DNA of 8,205 bases from Bacilli bacterium (GTDB lineage: Bacteria > Bacillota_I > Bacilli_A > RFN20 > CAG-288): the NCBI GenBank assembly GCA_900763245.1, contig CAAFJQ010000099.1, positions 1 to 8,205 of the forward strand, read 5' to 3'. Position 1 is the stretch's first letter; the number at the start of each line of letters is the position of its first letter. Made by a program: the position numbers and the translations under genes. Shown here one piece after another: positions 1-6,088 of this stretch. The notes under the pieces are model-generated. The model made no database searches and was not told the DNA's origin. It saw only the letters and a list, made by a program, of their open reading frames with translations.

Positions 1-1
1 A

Positions 2-325
2 AAGAATAGCTGCGAAAAATTTCTAGAAAGACTGCATCAAATTCCAAAACGCAATATTGTTTTTCCTGATAGACTTAATCCAGCTAATAGGGAAACAGAA
101 GCAAAATATCTTTGGACTATCGATGACAAGATTGAGATTATCAAGAACCTGACAATCGAAGATGTTGCCGATAAAGCTCCTGAACAGGATTTGAATCGCC
201 CAGATTAAATTTGCTATTTCTTCTCTAGCGCACGTAAAAGCGGTTATGGTGAGTTGTATATTAAGATAGCTGAAAGGCCTGGAAAACCATTGATGATAGT
301 GATTAGTCTTCATGAGAATTATTGA
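2..325 (+). pseudogene. MqsR-like toxin of a toxin-antitoxin-chaperone operon, interrupted by an in-frame TAA
   Basis: Reading from base 2 gives 68 codons, then TAA at 206-208, then 38 more codons in the same frame to TGA at 323-325. The total of about 107 residues matches the usual size of Gram-positive MqsR-family toxins (about 100-115), so only the start codon and perhaps a few residues lie outside the window. Both halves match my memory of that family: KIEIIKNLTIEDVADKAPEQD before the stop corresponds to its EIIKEL.VEDY..GP segment, and GELYIKIA plus MIVISLHEN after the stop correspond to VYIKI and ICISFH. MqsR toxins are mRNA interferases. The frame ends 30 bases before the antitoxin, as expected for a toxin-first operon. 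The stop removes the C-terminal third, so the toxin is probably dead. A sequencing error or stop-codon readthrough cannot be excluded. Confidence 0.72.
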
Positions 326-355
326 TTGGGAATACCATAGGAAGGAGAAAATGAA

Positions 356-913
356 ATGGAAAAGTATTATTGCTTAAACTGCGATGATGAGAGAGAAGCC
401 AAAATCGAATGTGTTCAAGAACAGATGACTCATAAAGGCATCGCTTTTACCTATCCTCGTTATAATCTGATTTGTCTTACATGCGGAAAAGAAATCTATG
501 ATTATGATCTGGAGAGAAAGAATTCGCTTCTGAGAGCGGATGCTTATCGTAAAGCAGCCGGTCTTCTCACCAGTGAAGAGATCAAAGCAATCAGACTGAA
601 GTATCATTGTTCTCAGAACGAATTCTCCAAGATATTGAATCTTGGTGACAAGGCTATTGCTAAATATGAAAGCGAATCTATCCAGGATTCTCAGATCGAT
701 TCTTATATTGCTTTGATGAAGGATAGCAAAAATTTCTATTCTCAGAAAATGAAGTCATTATCTGTAAAGCCTCTGACTTTTGAGATGGTCCAGATGGATT
801 TAAAATCATACCTTATTGATTTATCATTGACGGAGATGAATAAAACAAAAACAGAATCTTCTCCTTGTTGTTTTAAAGGCAAGAGAATCAATAATCTTCT
901 TCAGATTGCATAG
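356..913 (+). CDS. MqsA/YgiT-type zinc-finger HTH antitoxin with C-terminal extension
   Basis: This 185-residue protein has a zinc finger made by C6-x2-C9 and C40-x2-C43, then a linker helix, then an Xre-type helix-turn-helix at about residues 72-123 (TSEEIKAIRLKYHCSQNEFS, then KAIAKYESES). This is the MqsA layout, in which the N-terminal zinc domain binds the toxin and the HTH binds the operon promoter. Family members usually stop shortly after the HTH. Here a further 50 or so residues (135-185) carry hydrophobic patches such as LTFEMVQMDLKSYLIDLSL, resembling the chaperone-addiction tails of TAC antitoxins. The start was chosen because GAAGGAG (341-347) is correctly spaced from ATG 356; an ATG at 351 is out of frame and quickly stops. 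The gene sits 30 bases after the toxin frame and overlaps the ribosome binding site of the SecB-like gene. The antitoxin call is firm; the role of the tail is inferred. Confidence 0.85.
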   Translation: MEKYYCLNCDDEREAKIECVQEQMTHKGIAFTYPRYNLICLTCGKEIYDYDLERKNSLLRADAYRKAAGLLTSEEIKAIRLKYHCSQNEFSKILNLGDKAIAKYESESIQDSQIDSYIALMKDSKNFYSQKMKSLSVKPLTFEMVQMDLKSYLIDLSLTEMNKTKTESSPCCFKGKRINNLLQIA

Positions 914-918
914 GTGGA
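912..918 (+). promoter_or_regulatory. RBS of the SecB-like gene, overlapping the antitoxin stop codon
   Basis: AGGTGGA begins inside the antitoxin TAG (911-913) and lies 8 bases before ATG 926. It decides the start: the upstream in-frame GTG at 914 has no ribosome binding site of its own. The overlap suggests translational coupling, so that antitoxin and chaperone are made together. Confidence 0.6.
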
Positions 919-925
919 AAAGAAA

Positions 926-1336
926 ATGAAATTACCGGTTTATGAATTTTTGGGCTATCGTACAAGACAGATTGCTTATATGATTGATGGGGAGGAATAT
1001 CCTCGTGAAATGAAGATTTCTGTTCCACAGTCATATTTCGATGAGGAAAAGAATCTTTATCAGTTTTTGATAGTGATGGATGGAAATGATATGAAGGACG
1101 GAAAAAATGTCTGCCATTTTGTATTTCAGGCATTTTTCTCCTTGAATGATCTGAAATGGTGTGATGACCTGAAGAAAAATGATATCAGTCTTGATAATAT
1201 GCTTTTTCCTGTCGTCTTTCCTTTTATTCGTCAGAAGGTTATGAACATTATGGAAGATAGTGGTTATTCTCCTGTTCTTCCTGTTCTGGATTTGAGGGGG
1301 GCTGATTTGAAAAAGGGCGTTGTCATAGAACTTTGA
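926..1336 (+). CDS. SecB-like chaperone of a TAC toxin-antitoxin system
   Basis: This 136-residue protein resembles the SecB chaperone. The best signature is at residues 92-121 (MLFPVVFPFIRQKV, then GYSPVLPVLDL), corresponding to the SecB stretch where ILFPYARE is followed by FPQLNLAPVNF. The N-terminal strand (VYEFLGYRTRQIAYMI) and central strands (residues 45-51 and 62-71) fit the SecB beta-sheet order. SecB normally keeps secretory proteins unfolded in the cytosol and is mostly found in Proteobacteria. Solitary SecB-like genes placed after a toxin-antitoxin pair, as with Rv1957 of Mycobacterium tuberculosis, instead protect the antitoxin from aggregation and proteolysis. The gene follows the antitoxin directly and is closed by a terminator, which supports that role. 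ATG 926 was preferred over GTG 914. A general export role is possible but less likely in a Gram-positive. Confidence 0.75.
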   Translation: MKLPVYEFLGYRTRQIAYMIDGEEYPREMKISVPQSYFDEEKNLYQFLIVMDGNDMKDGKNVCHFVFQAFFSLNDLKWCDDLKKNDISLDNMLFPVVFPFIRQKVMNIMEDSGYSPVLPVLDLRGADLKKGVVIEL

Positions 1337-1384
1337 ATTGAGATGTTCGACTTCGTAAAAGTTTCTTTTTATATTGTTTTGATT

Positions 1385-1410
1385 GCAGACATGATTTTGT
1401 CTGCTTTTTT
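1385..1410 (+). terminator. Rho-independent terminator of the toxin-antitoxin-chaperone operon
   Basis: A perfect 7-bp stem GCAGACA (1385-1391) / TGTCTGC (1398-1404) with a 6-base loop is followed by six T. It lies about 50 bases after the SecB-like stop codon. The group II intron begins almost directly after the T-tract. Confidence 0.9.
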
Positions 1411-1560
1411 ATGTATGATGGGCATTCCATTGCTCTAGGTTGAAAGTCCCGAATAGGAAAGTCGTTATAACTATATAGTGAAACTCAAGTCCAGTATCGT
1501 TAGGTATGGGATGAAAGAAGAGCGTAGCAAACAGACTGGGCAACGGAAAGAAACCTGATA

Positions 1561-2304
1561 CAAGGCGGAAACCTTTCGCCTTTGCTGAGCAACATTTACC
1601 TAAATGAACTCGACAAGGAGCTGGAAAGGAGACGGCTGCATTTTGCATGATATGCGGAGGACTGCGTTATCTTCGTTAAGACCGAATCCTCGGCTGAAAG
1701 AGTGATGAAGAACATTGTCACATTCATTGAGACGAAGCTGAAACTGAAGGTCAATGCCTCGAAAACCCATATCACAAGACCGAACAACCTCAAATACTTA
1801 GGCTTTTCGTTTTGGAAATCGGCGGATGGCTGGAAAGCAAAACCGCACGATGAAAGCTTCATAAAGCTTTTCAGGAAACTGAAAACGCTTATGAAACGCT
1901 CTTGGAGCGTGGAAAACGACTATCGAATCGAAAAGGTAAACCAAGTGCTGAGAGGCTGGATCAACTACTATCGCAGATCTAGCATGAAAAAGAAAATCGC
2001 TAGGCTAGGAGAATGGCTGAGAAACGCAATGAGGGTTGTCATCTGGAAGCAATGGAAGGTCTCCAAAAAGAAAATAGAGGCTTTAGTCCGACTGAAGATT
2101 GACAGAGAGGAAGCAAAAGGCCTGACCTATTGCAGAAGAGGCTATCAGTTCATTTCTCATTCTTGTGTCGTCCAAAGGGCAATCTCAAATTCACGGCTGA
2201 AGAAAAGAGGGCTTTTAGACCCTCTTGAGTACTACCTCAAAGAGGTAAGCATAGATGTTTGTTCAAACCGCCGTATGCGGAAGACCGCACGTGCGGTGGT
2301 GTGA
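1561..2304 (+). pseudogene. Group II intron reverse transcriptase/maturase, C-terminal half, inactivated
   Basis: The frame begins inside the conserved (TP)QGG motif: QGGNLSPLLSNIYLNELDKE, then RRLHFA, an in-frame TGA at 1648-1650 where families have Arg (CGA to TGA fits), then YAEDC at 1651-1665 in place of the catalytic YADDC. The rest is continuous: thumb (LKLKVNASKTHITRP, LKYLGFSF) and maturase domain X (NQVLRGWINYYRRSS, RRGYQFISHSCVVQRAISNS). There is no HNH endonuclease domain. A sub-frame from ATG 1702 gives 200 residues, but it starts beyond the active site and has no ribosome binding site, so it is unlikely to be a real gene. The frame runs on into domain V before stopping, whereas IIC ORFs usually stop earlier. 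Three independent lesions (5' deletion, nonsense codon, lost catalytic Asp) make this a pseudogene. Confidence 0.88.
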
Positions 2305-2345
2305 GAGGGAGCGGAGAAGCTATCGCTTCTCACTCTCTACTCGAT
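2266..2345 (+). ncRNA. Group II intron domains V and VI
   Basis: Domain V (about 2266-2301) has a lower stem ACCGCC (2267-2272) / GGTGGT (2295-2300), an internal bulge, and an upper stem TGCGG/CCGCA closed by AAGA. The CCGCCG at its base resembles the CGC triad of class IIC. Domain VI (about 2303-2345) has the stem GAGAAGC (2314-2320) / GCTTCTC (2325-2331), and A2339, six bases from the intron end, is a candidate branch point. These catalytic parts look intact although most of domain I is gone. Confidence 0.8.
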
Positions 2346-2378
2346 TTTCCAGGTCACCTGTGCAAACCAGTCAGATGT

Positions 2379-2487
2379 CATTTCTAGATGTTTCTAGATA
2401 AAAAACTCGATAACTATGGGAAAATTCGAAAATGACTGTTTGCTCATTTCTAGATGTTTCTAGATAATTTCCAGATGTTCTAGATGA
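2379..2487. repeat. Direct repeats built on TCTAGA, two exact 23-bp copies plus one degenerate copy
   Basis: A 23-bp sequence containing TTTCTAGATG followed by TTTCTAGATA occurs exactly at 2379-2401 and 2445-2467. A degenerate copy follows at about 2468-2487 and includes the stop codon of the minus-strand gene. Each copy holds two TCTAGA palindromes about 10 bp apart. This stretch (2346-2479) between the intron and that gene contains no coding region that I can see. It also has an 11-bp palindrome CAGGTCACCTG at 2350-2360. Function is unknown. Confidence 0.8.
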
Positions 2488-3955
2488 TGTTATTAGCTTC
2501 TATCTTCTCTCTGTTTGTCAGATAGAAGAACGCTTTTCCTCTTTGATATTTGAACAGGTATCCTTCTTGAACCAATCTATCAAGGATATCGTTTCTCAGA
2601 TGAGAAGAGGAGGATATTTCTAAGAAGGCTGCTATTTCGATGATGGTTCTTTCTTTTAAGTAACAGCAGGAGAGAATCTTCTCATCGTAAGGAGAAACGA
2701 TTTCTCTGAGAAGATGGATTTCAGGATAAGGATTCTCTTCTCCGATTACACCTTTCTGGAAGGTGAGATCAGGAAGTGTCAGTGTGAAATAGTCATCGTT
2801 GCAGCTGATGAACGGCTTTTGGGATTCTTTTGCCATGTGGTAGTCTTCGACAATCTTATCGAATCCTGTTCCTTTTGCTTCCATCATGTGAAGGGATTCG
2901 AATATTCTGCAGATCAGTTCGTTTCTTCTTTTTGGCATGATGCTGCTGATCTGTTTTTCCTGTTCCAGGTTCTTTCCGCCGAGCAAAGAACCTGGAGAAG
3001 TGATTTCAAGACGGTCTTTGAAGATATCGAATTGTATTTCAGAACCGAATATGAAGTAGTTGCGATGTGCAAAGGCATTGATGACTCCTTCAAATAGTGC
3101 TCTTTTTGGATAGGAGGAGAGATCAATTCTTGAATCCTTGGTCTTTTGATAACCGATAGTGGAATGGTTGTTGATGAAGTCGATGACTTCATCAATGACT
3201 GTTATCAAACATCCCTGATAAGACTGAGAGGAGGTAACGATATTACCGCCTTTGTCAAAGCCTGGATAGACTGAACATTTTGCAAGTGTGATGAGATCCT
3301 TGCAGTCATCCTTGAATAAGAGTGCACCTTTGAAGAGATGCCTATTCTCGTCCATGAATCCGTATGAAATCAAAGTTTTGTCATCCAATGTCTTTCCGGG
3401 ATTTGTCTCTTTGTATTTGCTGAGCAGTTTCTGATAGTCCTCATCTTTGTAGATTTCATCTGTGAGAACGGCATCATATGCAATCCTTGTGGATTTGACC
3501 ACAAGCTGTGCAATCTGTTCGGGAGATGCGGTCTTTGCCCTTCCGAATTGACGGATGTAGCAGGCTGGTATTCCGTTTACATGGACATAGACCGGAGTCC
3601 TTTCAGATTTCTCGACATCGATGCGGAGTATGTATTGGTCTGTATAGGCTTTTCCTAAGGGGAGCTCTTTCATCCTCAACGAGACATCGGGCTCGATTCT
3701 TTCTTCGGCTTTCTGATAGACGAGCCTTGCAGTCTCGTCTATTTCAGAATGATTCATTGGCTCTAATTCTTGTGTTTTGTCGTTGACACCGACAAAGATG
3801 GTTCCACCCTGTGTGTTTGCAAAAGCGACTATCTCTTTTAACCATTTCAGTTCGTTGTCGTTTCTTTGTTTGTCAAGGCCGGACAAAAGACGGGTTTTGA
3901 ATTCTAATTTGTAGTTTATCTTATCTAGCCTTGGTATCAGTTCGTTGATTTTCAT
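2480..3955 (-). CDS. AlbA_2 (Schlafen-type) / GHKL-ATPase-like putative regulator, copy A
   Basis: This 491-residue protein has three parts. The AlbA_2 domain (about 15-152) shows KLEFK, IVAFANTQGGTIFVGV (42-57) and IRQFGRAKTASPEQI. A Bergerat-fold ATPase-like region (about 285-385) has E289-x3-N293-A-x2-H297-R as N box, D314-RLEI and G362-TGFDKI. A winged-helix-like tail (about 420-475) reads IIEIAAFLEISSSSHLRNDI. Such proteins are often annotated as putative transcriptional regulators or RecG-like helicases, although no helicase motor is present. I chose ATG at 3955, just before the usual domain start, over an in-frame TTG at 4027; neither has a strong ribosome binding site. A TATAAA -10-like box lies at 3984-3989 on the minus strand. 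It is more divergent from the other two paralogues in this window than they are from each other. Substrate and target are unknown. Confidence 0.85.
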   Translation of the reverse strand: MKINELIPRLDKINYKLEFKTRLLSGLDKQRNDNELKWLKEIVAFANTQGGTIFVGVNDKTQELEPMNHSEIDETARLVYQKAEERIEPDVSLRMKELPLGKAYTDQYILRIDVEKSERTPVYVHVNGIPACYIRQFGRAKTASPEQIAQLVVKSTRIAYDAVLTDEIYKDEDYQKLLSKYKETNPGKTLDDKTLISYGFMDENRHLFKGALLFKDDCKDLITLAKCSVYPGFDKGGNIVTSSQSYQGCLITVIDEVIDFINNHSTIGYQKTKDSRIDLSSYPKRALFEGVINAFAHRNYFIFGSEIQFDIFKDRLEITSPGSLLGGKNLEQEKQISSIMPKRRNELICRIFESLHMMEAKGTGFDKIVEDYHMAKESQKPFISCNDDYFTLTLPDLTFQKGVIGEENPYPEIHLLREIVSPYDEKILSCCYLKERTIIEIAAFLEISSSSHLRNDILDRLVQEGYLFKYQRGKAFFYLTNREKIEANNII

Positions 3956-4195
3956 AATCTTGTTTCTTTTTGATGCCTTCTTTTTTATACAAGATTTGTT
4001 TTGATAATGCCAGTTGTTTATTTGCAATCAGAGGGGTTTATTGTTATCTATAAAGGTGAGAAAGGAGAAAAGTAGAGTGGTTATGATGTAAGAAAGATAC
4101 AATTGGTAAAAAGATGTTCGAAATAAGATAAAACAGCCCGATGATTGCGTTTTTCCGGGAAAACGAGGACTTTGAAGATTGCCCTTTTTTAAACG
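3956..4195. other. Intergenic region between two minus-strand paralogues, with one near-palindromic hairpin
   Basis: No convincing gene is present on either strand. A near-palindrome CGTTTT-TCCGGG-AAAACG lies at 4148-4165, 31-48 bases after the stop of the upstream minus-strand gene. It could be a weak terminator, but no T-run follows it in that direction. The candidate -10 box for copy A is at 3984-3989. Confidence 0.4.
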
Positions 4196-5563
4196 TTACA
4201 AAACCGATTTGATTTCCCAATGCCCATCTTTATCAGAACCGATTCGATTTACCAATCCTTTTTTCTTTAATTGATTGAGTGAACGGACAATCGTGGTCCT
4301 ATGTTTTCCAATTCGTTCTGAAAGTTCGTCGATAGTGATATTTTCGTTTTCTGATATTGAGTTGAGAATGGCTTTTTCCGTTTCTGAAAGTTTTACAGTA
4401 GCATTTACAGTAGCATTTACAGTAGCACTTACAGTAGCGTTATTGGTAGCGTTTTGCTCCTCTTCGCAGAATCCGCTTCTATCAAACGGAATGGTTACTG
4501 TAATTGTTGATGTCCCAAAATCATAAGCTTCAACGCCGTATTTTTTGATGATTTTAGGAACTCCATGCCCTGTCTGTTCGACAATATGGCATTGAAGGAA
4601 TATCTTCATAAGTTCTTCATTTACTGGATGTGTTTTTCCAGAAAGAAAGTCTTCTTTTGTCATTCCGTTTGGAATGGTGCCATTGGATACGATTTCCAAT
4701 CTGTCATCGTACCAATATACGGCAGGAGGAATACCATCCACCCATTTGTTATGGACAACAGCATTGGTCCAGGCCTCTCTGAAGGCATCCTCATCAAATA
4801 GCTTCTTTTCTTGTCTGATCATTTTGGAGGTATCGACATATGTTTCATTGAGGGCAAGGCAGTATTCGCTTACTTGGTCCATCGCATAAAGAAGACAGGT
4901 GAATCCATATTCGTTTCTTTTTAGGTAATCGGATTTATCAGTTCCTTTGAAGATAGCGACTTTGATTGAATCTAAGTTTTCATCAGCTAAAAGATCGGCA
5001 ATTAGGTTATATTCTCCGTTCTTTGTCCTAAGGTTGAAGTTTTCTTCAAATTTAGATTCGTTGAAATGGACGCTTCTTGCACCTAAGTACATCTTGAATT
5101 TTGTGAATGTGAGGCCGGTCCTATTGCAAGGAATGTCGACCATTTTCCTTTCAGGCATTACAATGGTCTCGGCAAATCTCTTTGCGATTTGTTCCGTAGT
5201 CATTCCTCTGGCTGAAGTACCGATTCTTTCAAAACATCCCACACTGCTCATGCCGTATTTCTTGACATAATAAAGCTTATCGCCTTTTCTGACAGTAATT
5301 CTGATTATGGTTTTACCATCTATGGTCGGAGTCTCAATAGAGACTAGTCCTCTGGGATTGGGTTCAATCTGGTCGGAGACAATGTTGGAAATCATTAATG
5401 AGGCTTTGTCTAGATTGTCGATTCCGACAATAATTCCGTCATCTTTGACACCGACATATACTGTTCCGTCACAGGTGTTTAAAAAGGCGACGATATCGTT
5501 GACAATGGTTCCGCTCTTGGGTTTTTCCTTTAATTCAGTGTGTTGGTCTTCTTTGAAAATCAT
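4196..5563 (-). CDS. AlbA_2 (Schlafen-type) / GHKL-ATPase-like putative regulator with NATV-repeat linker, copy B
   Basis: This 455-residue protein opens with an AlbA_2 domain (about 5-130: ELKEK at 10-14, DIVAFLNTCDGTVYVGVKDDG, CFERIGTSARGMTTEQI). A middle region follows (YNLIADLLAD, FKGTDKSDYL), then a Bergerat-type ATPase core: E263-AWTNAVVHN-K as N box, D286-DRLEI, and G332-HGVP. A repetitive linker at residues 371-390 (NATNNATVSATVNATVNATV) leads to a winged helix (about 393-450: ITIDELSERIGKHRTTIVRS). The HTH implies DNA binding; the ATPase may act as a switch. ATG 5563 was chosen because AGAAGG (5573-5578) lies 9 bases before it; GTG 5572 and ATG 5569 are too close to it. An extended -10 lies at 5591-5599. 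The layout and several blocks match copy C across the divergent promoter region, so the two are close paralogues. Biological target unknown. Confidence 0.87.
   Translation of the reverse strand: MIFKEDQHTELKEKPKSGTIVNDIVAFLNTCDGTVYVGVKDDGIIVGIDNLDKASLMISNIVSDQIEPNPRGLVSIETPTIDGKTIIRITVRKGDKLYYVKKYGMSSVGCFERIGTSARGMTTEQIAKRFAETIVMPERKMVDIPCNRTGLTFTKFKMYLGARSVHFNESKFEENFNLRTKNGEYNLIADLLADENLDSIKVAIFKGTDKSDYLKRNEYGFTCLLYAMDQVSEYCLALNETYVDTSKMIRQEKKLFDEDAFREAWTNAVVHNKWVDGIPPAVYWYDDRLEIVSNGTIPNGMTKEDFLSGKTHPVNEELMKIFLQCHIVEQTGHGVPKIIKKYGVEAYDFGTSTITVTIPFDRSGFCEEEQNATNNATVSATVNATVNATVKLSETEKAILNSISENENITIDELSERIGKHRTTIVRSLNQLKKKGLVNRIGSDKDGHWEIKSVL
4395..4454. repeat. 12-bp tandem array inside copy B (NATV linker)
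   Basis: The plus-strand unit ACAGTAGCATTT occurs at 4395-4406 and 4407-4418, nearly exactly at 4419-4430 and 4431-4442, and degenerately at 4443-4454. On the coding strand each unit is four codons, Asn-Ala-Thr-Val, so gain or loss of units changes linker length without shifting the frame. Confidence 0.9.
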
Positions 5564-5590
5564 GTTCATCACCCTTCTTTCTTTCCTTAA

Positions 5591-5599
5591 ATTTTACCA
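5591..5599 (-). promoter_or_regulatory. Candidate extended -10 promoter of copy B
   Basis: On the minus strand TGGTAAAAT is a TGn extended -10 with one mismatch to TATAAT. Initiation would fall near 5584, leaving a leader of about 20 bases that contains AGAAGG before ATG 5563. I see no good -35. Confidence 0.45.
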
Positions 5600-5874
5600 T
5601 GAAGCAGCGTGTTTCTCTAGGGAATTAAGCGATAGTTTTCTGATAGGCTCTAGGAAATATTATGATGTCGATATTTTGTTTTTTGAAAATATCTGATTTG
5701 CACATGGGGTCAGTAAAAGCCGATGAATAAAGGTTATCTTGATGGCTGGTTGTGAACTTGATTACCTTAAGGTATCTGGAACAACTGGTTGCTTTATTTT
5801 TACTTCTTGCAATAATAAATCTCATAATGATTATACAAATAGATAAGAATCTGAAGGTCCTTCGTAATAGCTTG

Positions 5875-5883
5875 TGCTATAAT
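5875..5883 (+). promoter_or_regulatory. Candidate extended -10 promoter reading into the hairpin element
   Basis: TGCTATAAT is a perfect TGn extended -10. A transcript starting near 5890 would contain the 21-bp hairpin and could run into copy C, giving a long structured 5' leader. No recognisable -35 is seen. Confidence 0.45.
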
Positions 5884-5993
5884 TCTCGCGGCCGAAATTT
5901 TAGAAATGACTGAGAGGCCATCAAATTCTAGCTGTTTGGCGATAGCTCCTTTCATTGATGGTCTCTCAGTCATTTGTAAGAAATCATCGAGAA
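5883..5993. mobile_element. MITE-like 111-bp element with terminal inverted repeats and large hairpin
   Basis: TTCTCG at the left end (5883-5888) is matched by CGAGAA at the right end (5988-5993). The element is flanked by identical 5-bp direct repeats TATAA (5878-5882 and 5994-5998), which look like a target-site duplication. Inside, a 21-bp inverted repeat at 5904-5924 and 5955-5975 pairs completely apart from one G-U, around a 30-base loop that has its own AGCT/AGCT pairing. No T-run follows, so it is not an ordinary terminator. Alternatives are a structured leader RNA or a large operator. Confidence 0.5.
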
Positions 5994-5999
5994 TATAAT
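5994..5999 (+). promoter_or_regulatory. Candidate -10 box of copy C
   Basis: A perfect TATAAT lies 90 bases before ATG 6089, just outside the hairpin element. The region at -35 (CATTTG) is poor, so this would be a weak or regulated promoter. Confidence 0.35.
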
Positions 6000-6012
6000 T
6001 GTCTCCGAGTAT

Positions 6013-6058
6013 CCTTTTGAGTGGGAAAAGAAGGCGAGTAGACTAAAAAGTATACTAA
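6013..6058. repeat. ~47-bp direct repeat, upstream copy
   Basis: This begins CCTTTTGAGTGGG and ends AGTATACTAAT. It matches 7463-7509 with about five differences, one of them a single-base indel. The sequence continues into a further weak unit (GGTAAACTAATG) just before the ribosome binding site of copy C. Confidence 0.8.
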
Positions 6059-6088
6059 TGGTAAACTAATGCCAAGGGGGACAAAAAG

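Larger units (their letters stand above)
1413..2345 (+). mobile_element. Degenerate, internally deleted group II intron, probably class IIC
   Basis: The left end reads GTATG, a variant of the group II GTGYG start, followed by a GGGCA/TGCTC hairpin and AGGTTGAAAGTCCCGAATAG, typical of domain I in class IIC introns. The right end has domain V (AACCGCCGTATGCGG... GGTGGTGTGAG), a domain VI hairpin and a CTACTCGAT terminus ending in AY. Insertion two bases after a terminator T-tract is the known habit of IIC introns, and the RT lacks an endonuclease domain, also as in IIC. Intact elements are about 1.8-2 kb; this one is 933 bp. The loss joins early domain I to the middle of the RT near 1555-1561. 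With most of domain I and half the RT missing it should neither splice nor move on its own. The 5' boundary is less certain than the 3' boundary. Confidence 0.85.
5564..6088. other. Divergent intergenic region between copies B and C
   Basis: This 525-bp region has no gene I can support. It holds the candidate promoter of copy B, a minus-strand TATAAT (plus-strand ATTATA at 5830-5835), a GAAGG-T-CCTTC inverted repeat at 5853-5863, a perfect 12-bp palindrome TACCTTAAGGTA at 5763-5774, the 111-bp hairpin element, and the upstream member of the ~47-bp repeat pair before copy C. Confidence 0.6.

Noticed and set aside
914..925. GTG start four codons upstream for the SecB-like gene
   Set aside because: Nothing resembling a ribosome binding site precedes it, whereas AGGTGGA is well placed for ATG 926.
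1702..2304. Intact 200-codon ORF as a separate maturase gene
   Set aside because: It is the tail of the intron RT frame, which continues upstream through a TGA. It begins after the active site and has no ribosome binding site.
2379..2487. CRISPR array
   Set aside because: Only two exact 23-bp repeats and one worn copy are present, the third copy has no spacer of matching length, and no cas genes are nearby.
3956..4027. TTG start giving a 24-residue N-terminal addition to copy A
   Set aside because: The extra residues are lysine-rich and unlike the family start, and the upstream sequence is C-rich with no ribosome binding site.
5625..5825. 66-codon minus-strand ORF (starting MRFIIARSKN) upstream of copy B
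   Set aside because: It has no ribosome binding site, and the TATAAT box lies only about 5 bases before its ATG, so the start codon would be at or before the transcription start. I recognise no family and no neighbour supports it.
5904..5975. Ordinary Rho-independent terminator
   Set aside because: The stem is long but the loop is 30 bases and no T-run follows on either strand.
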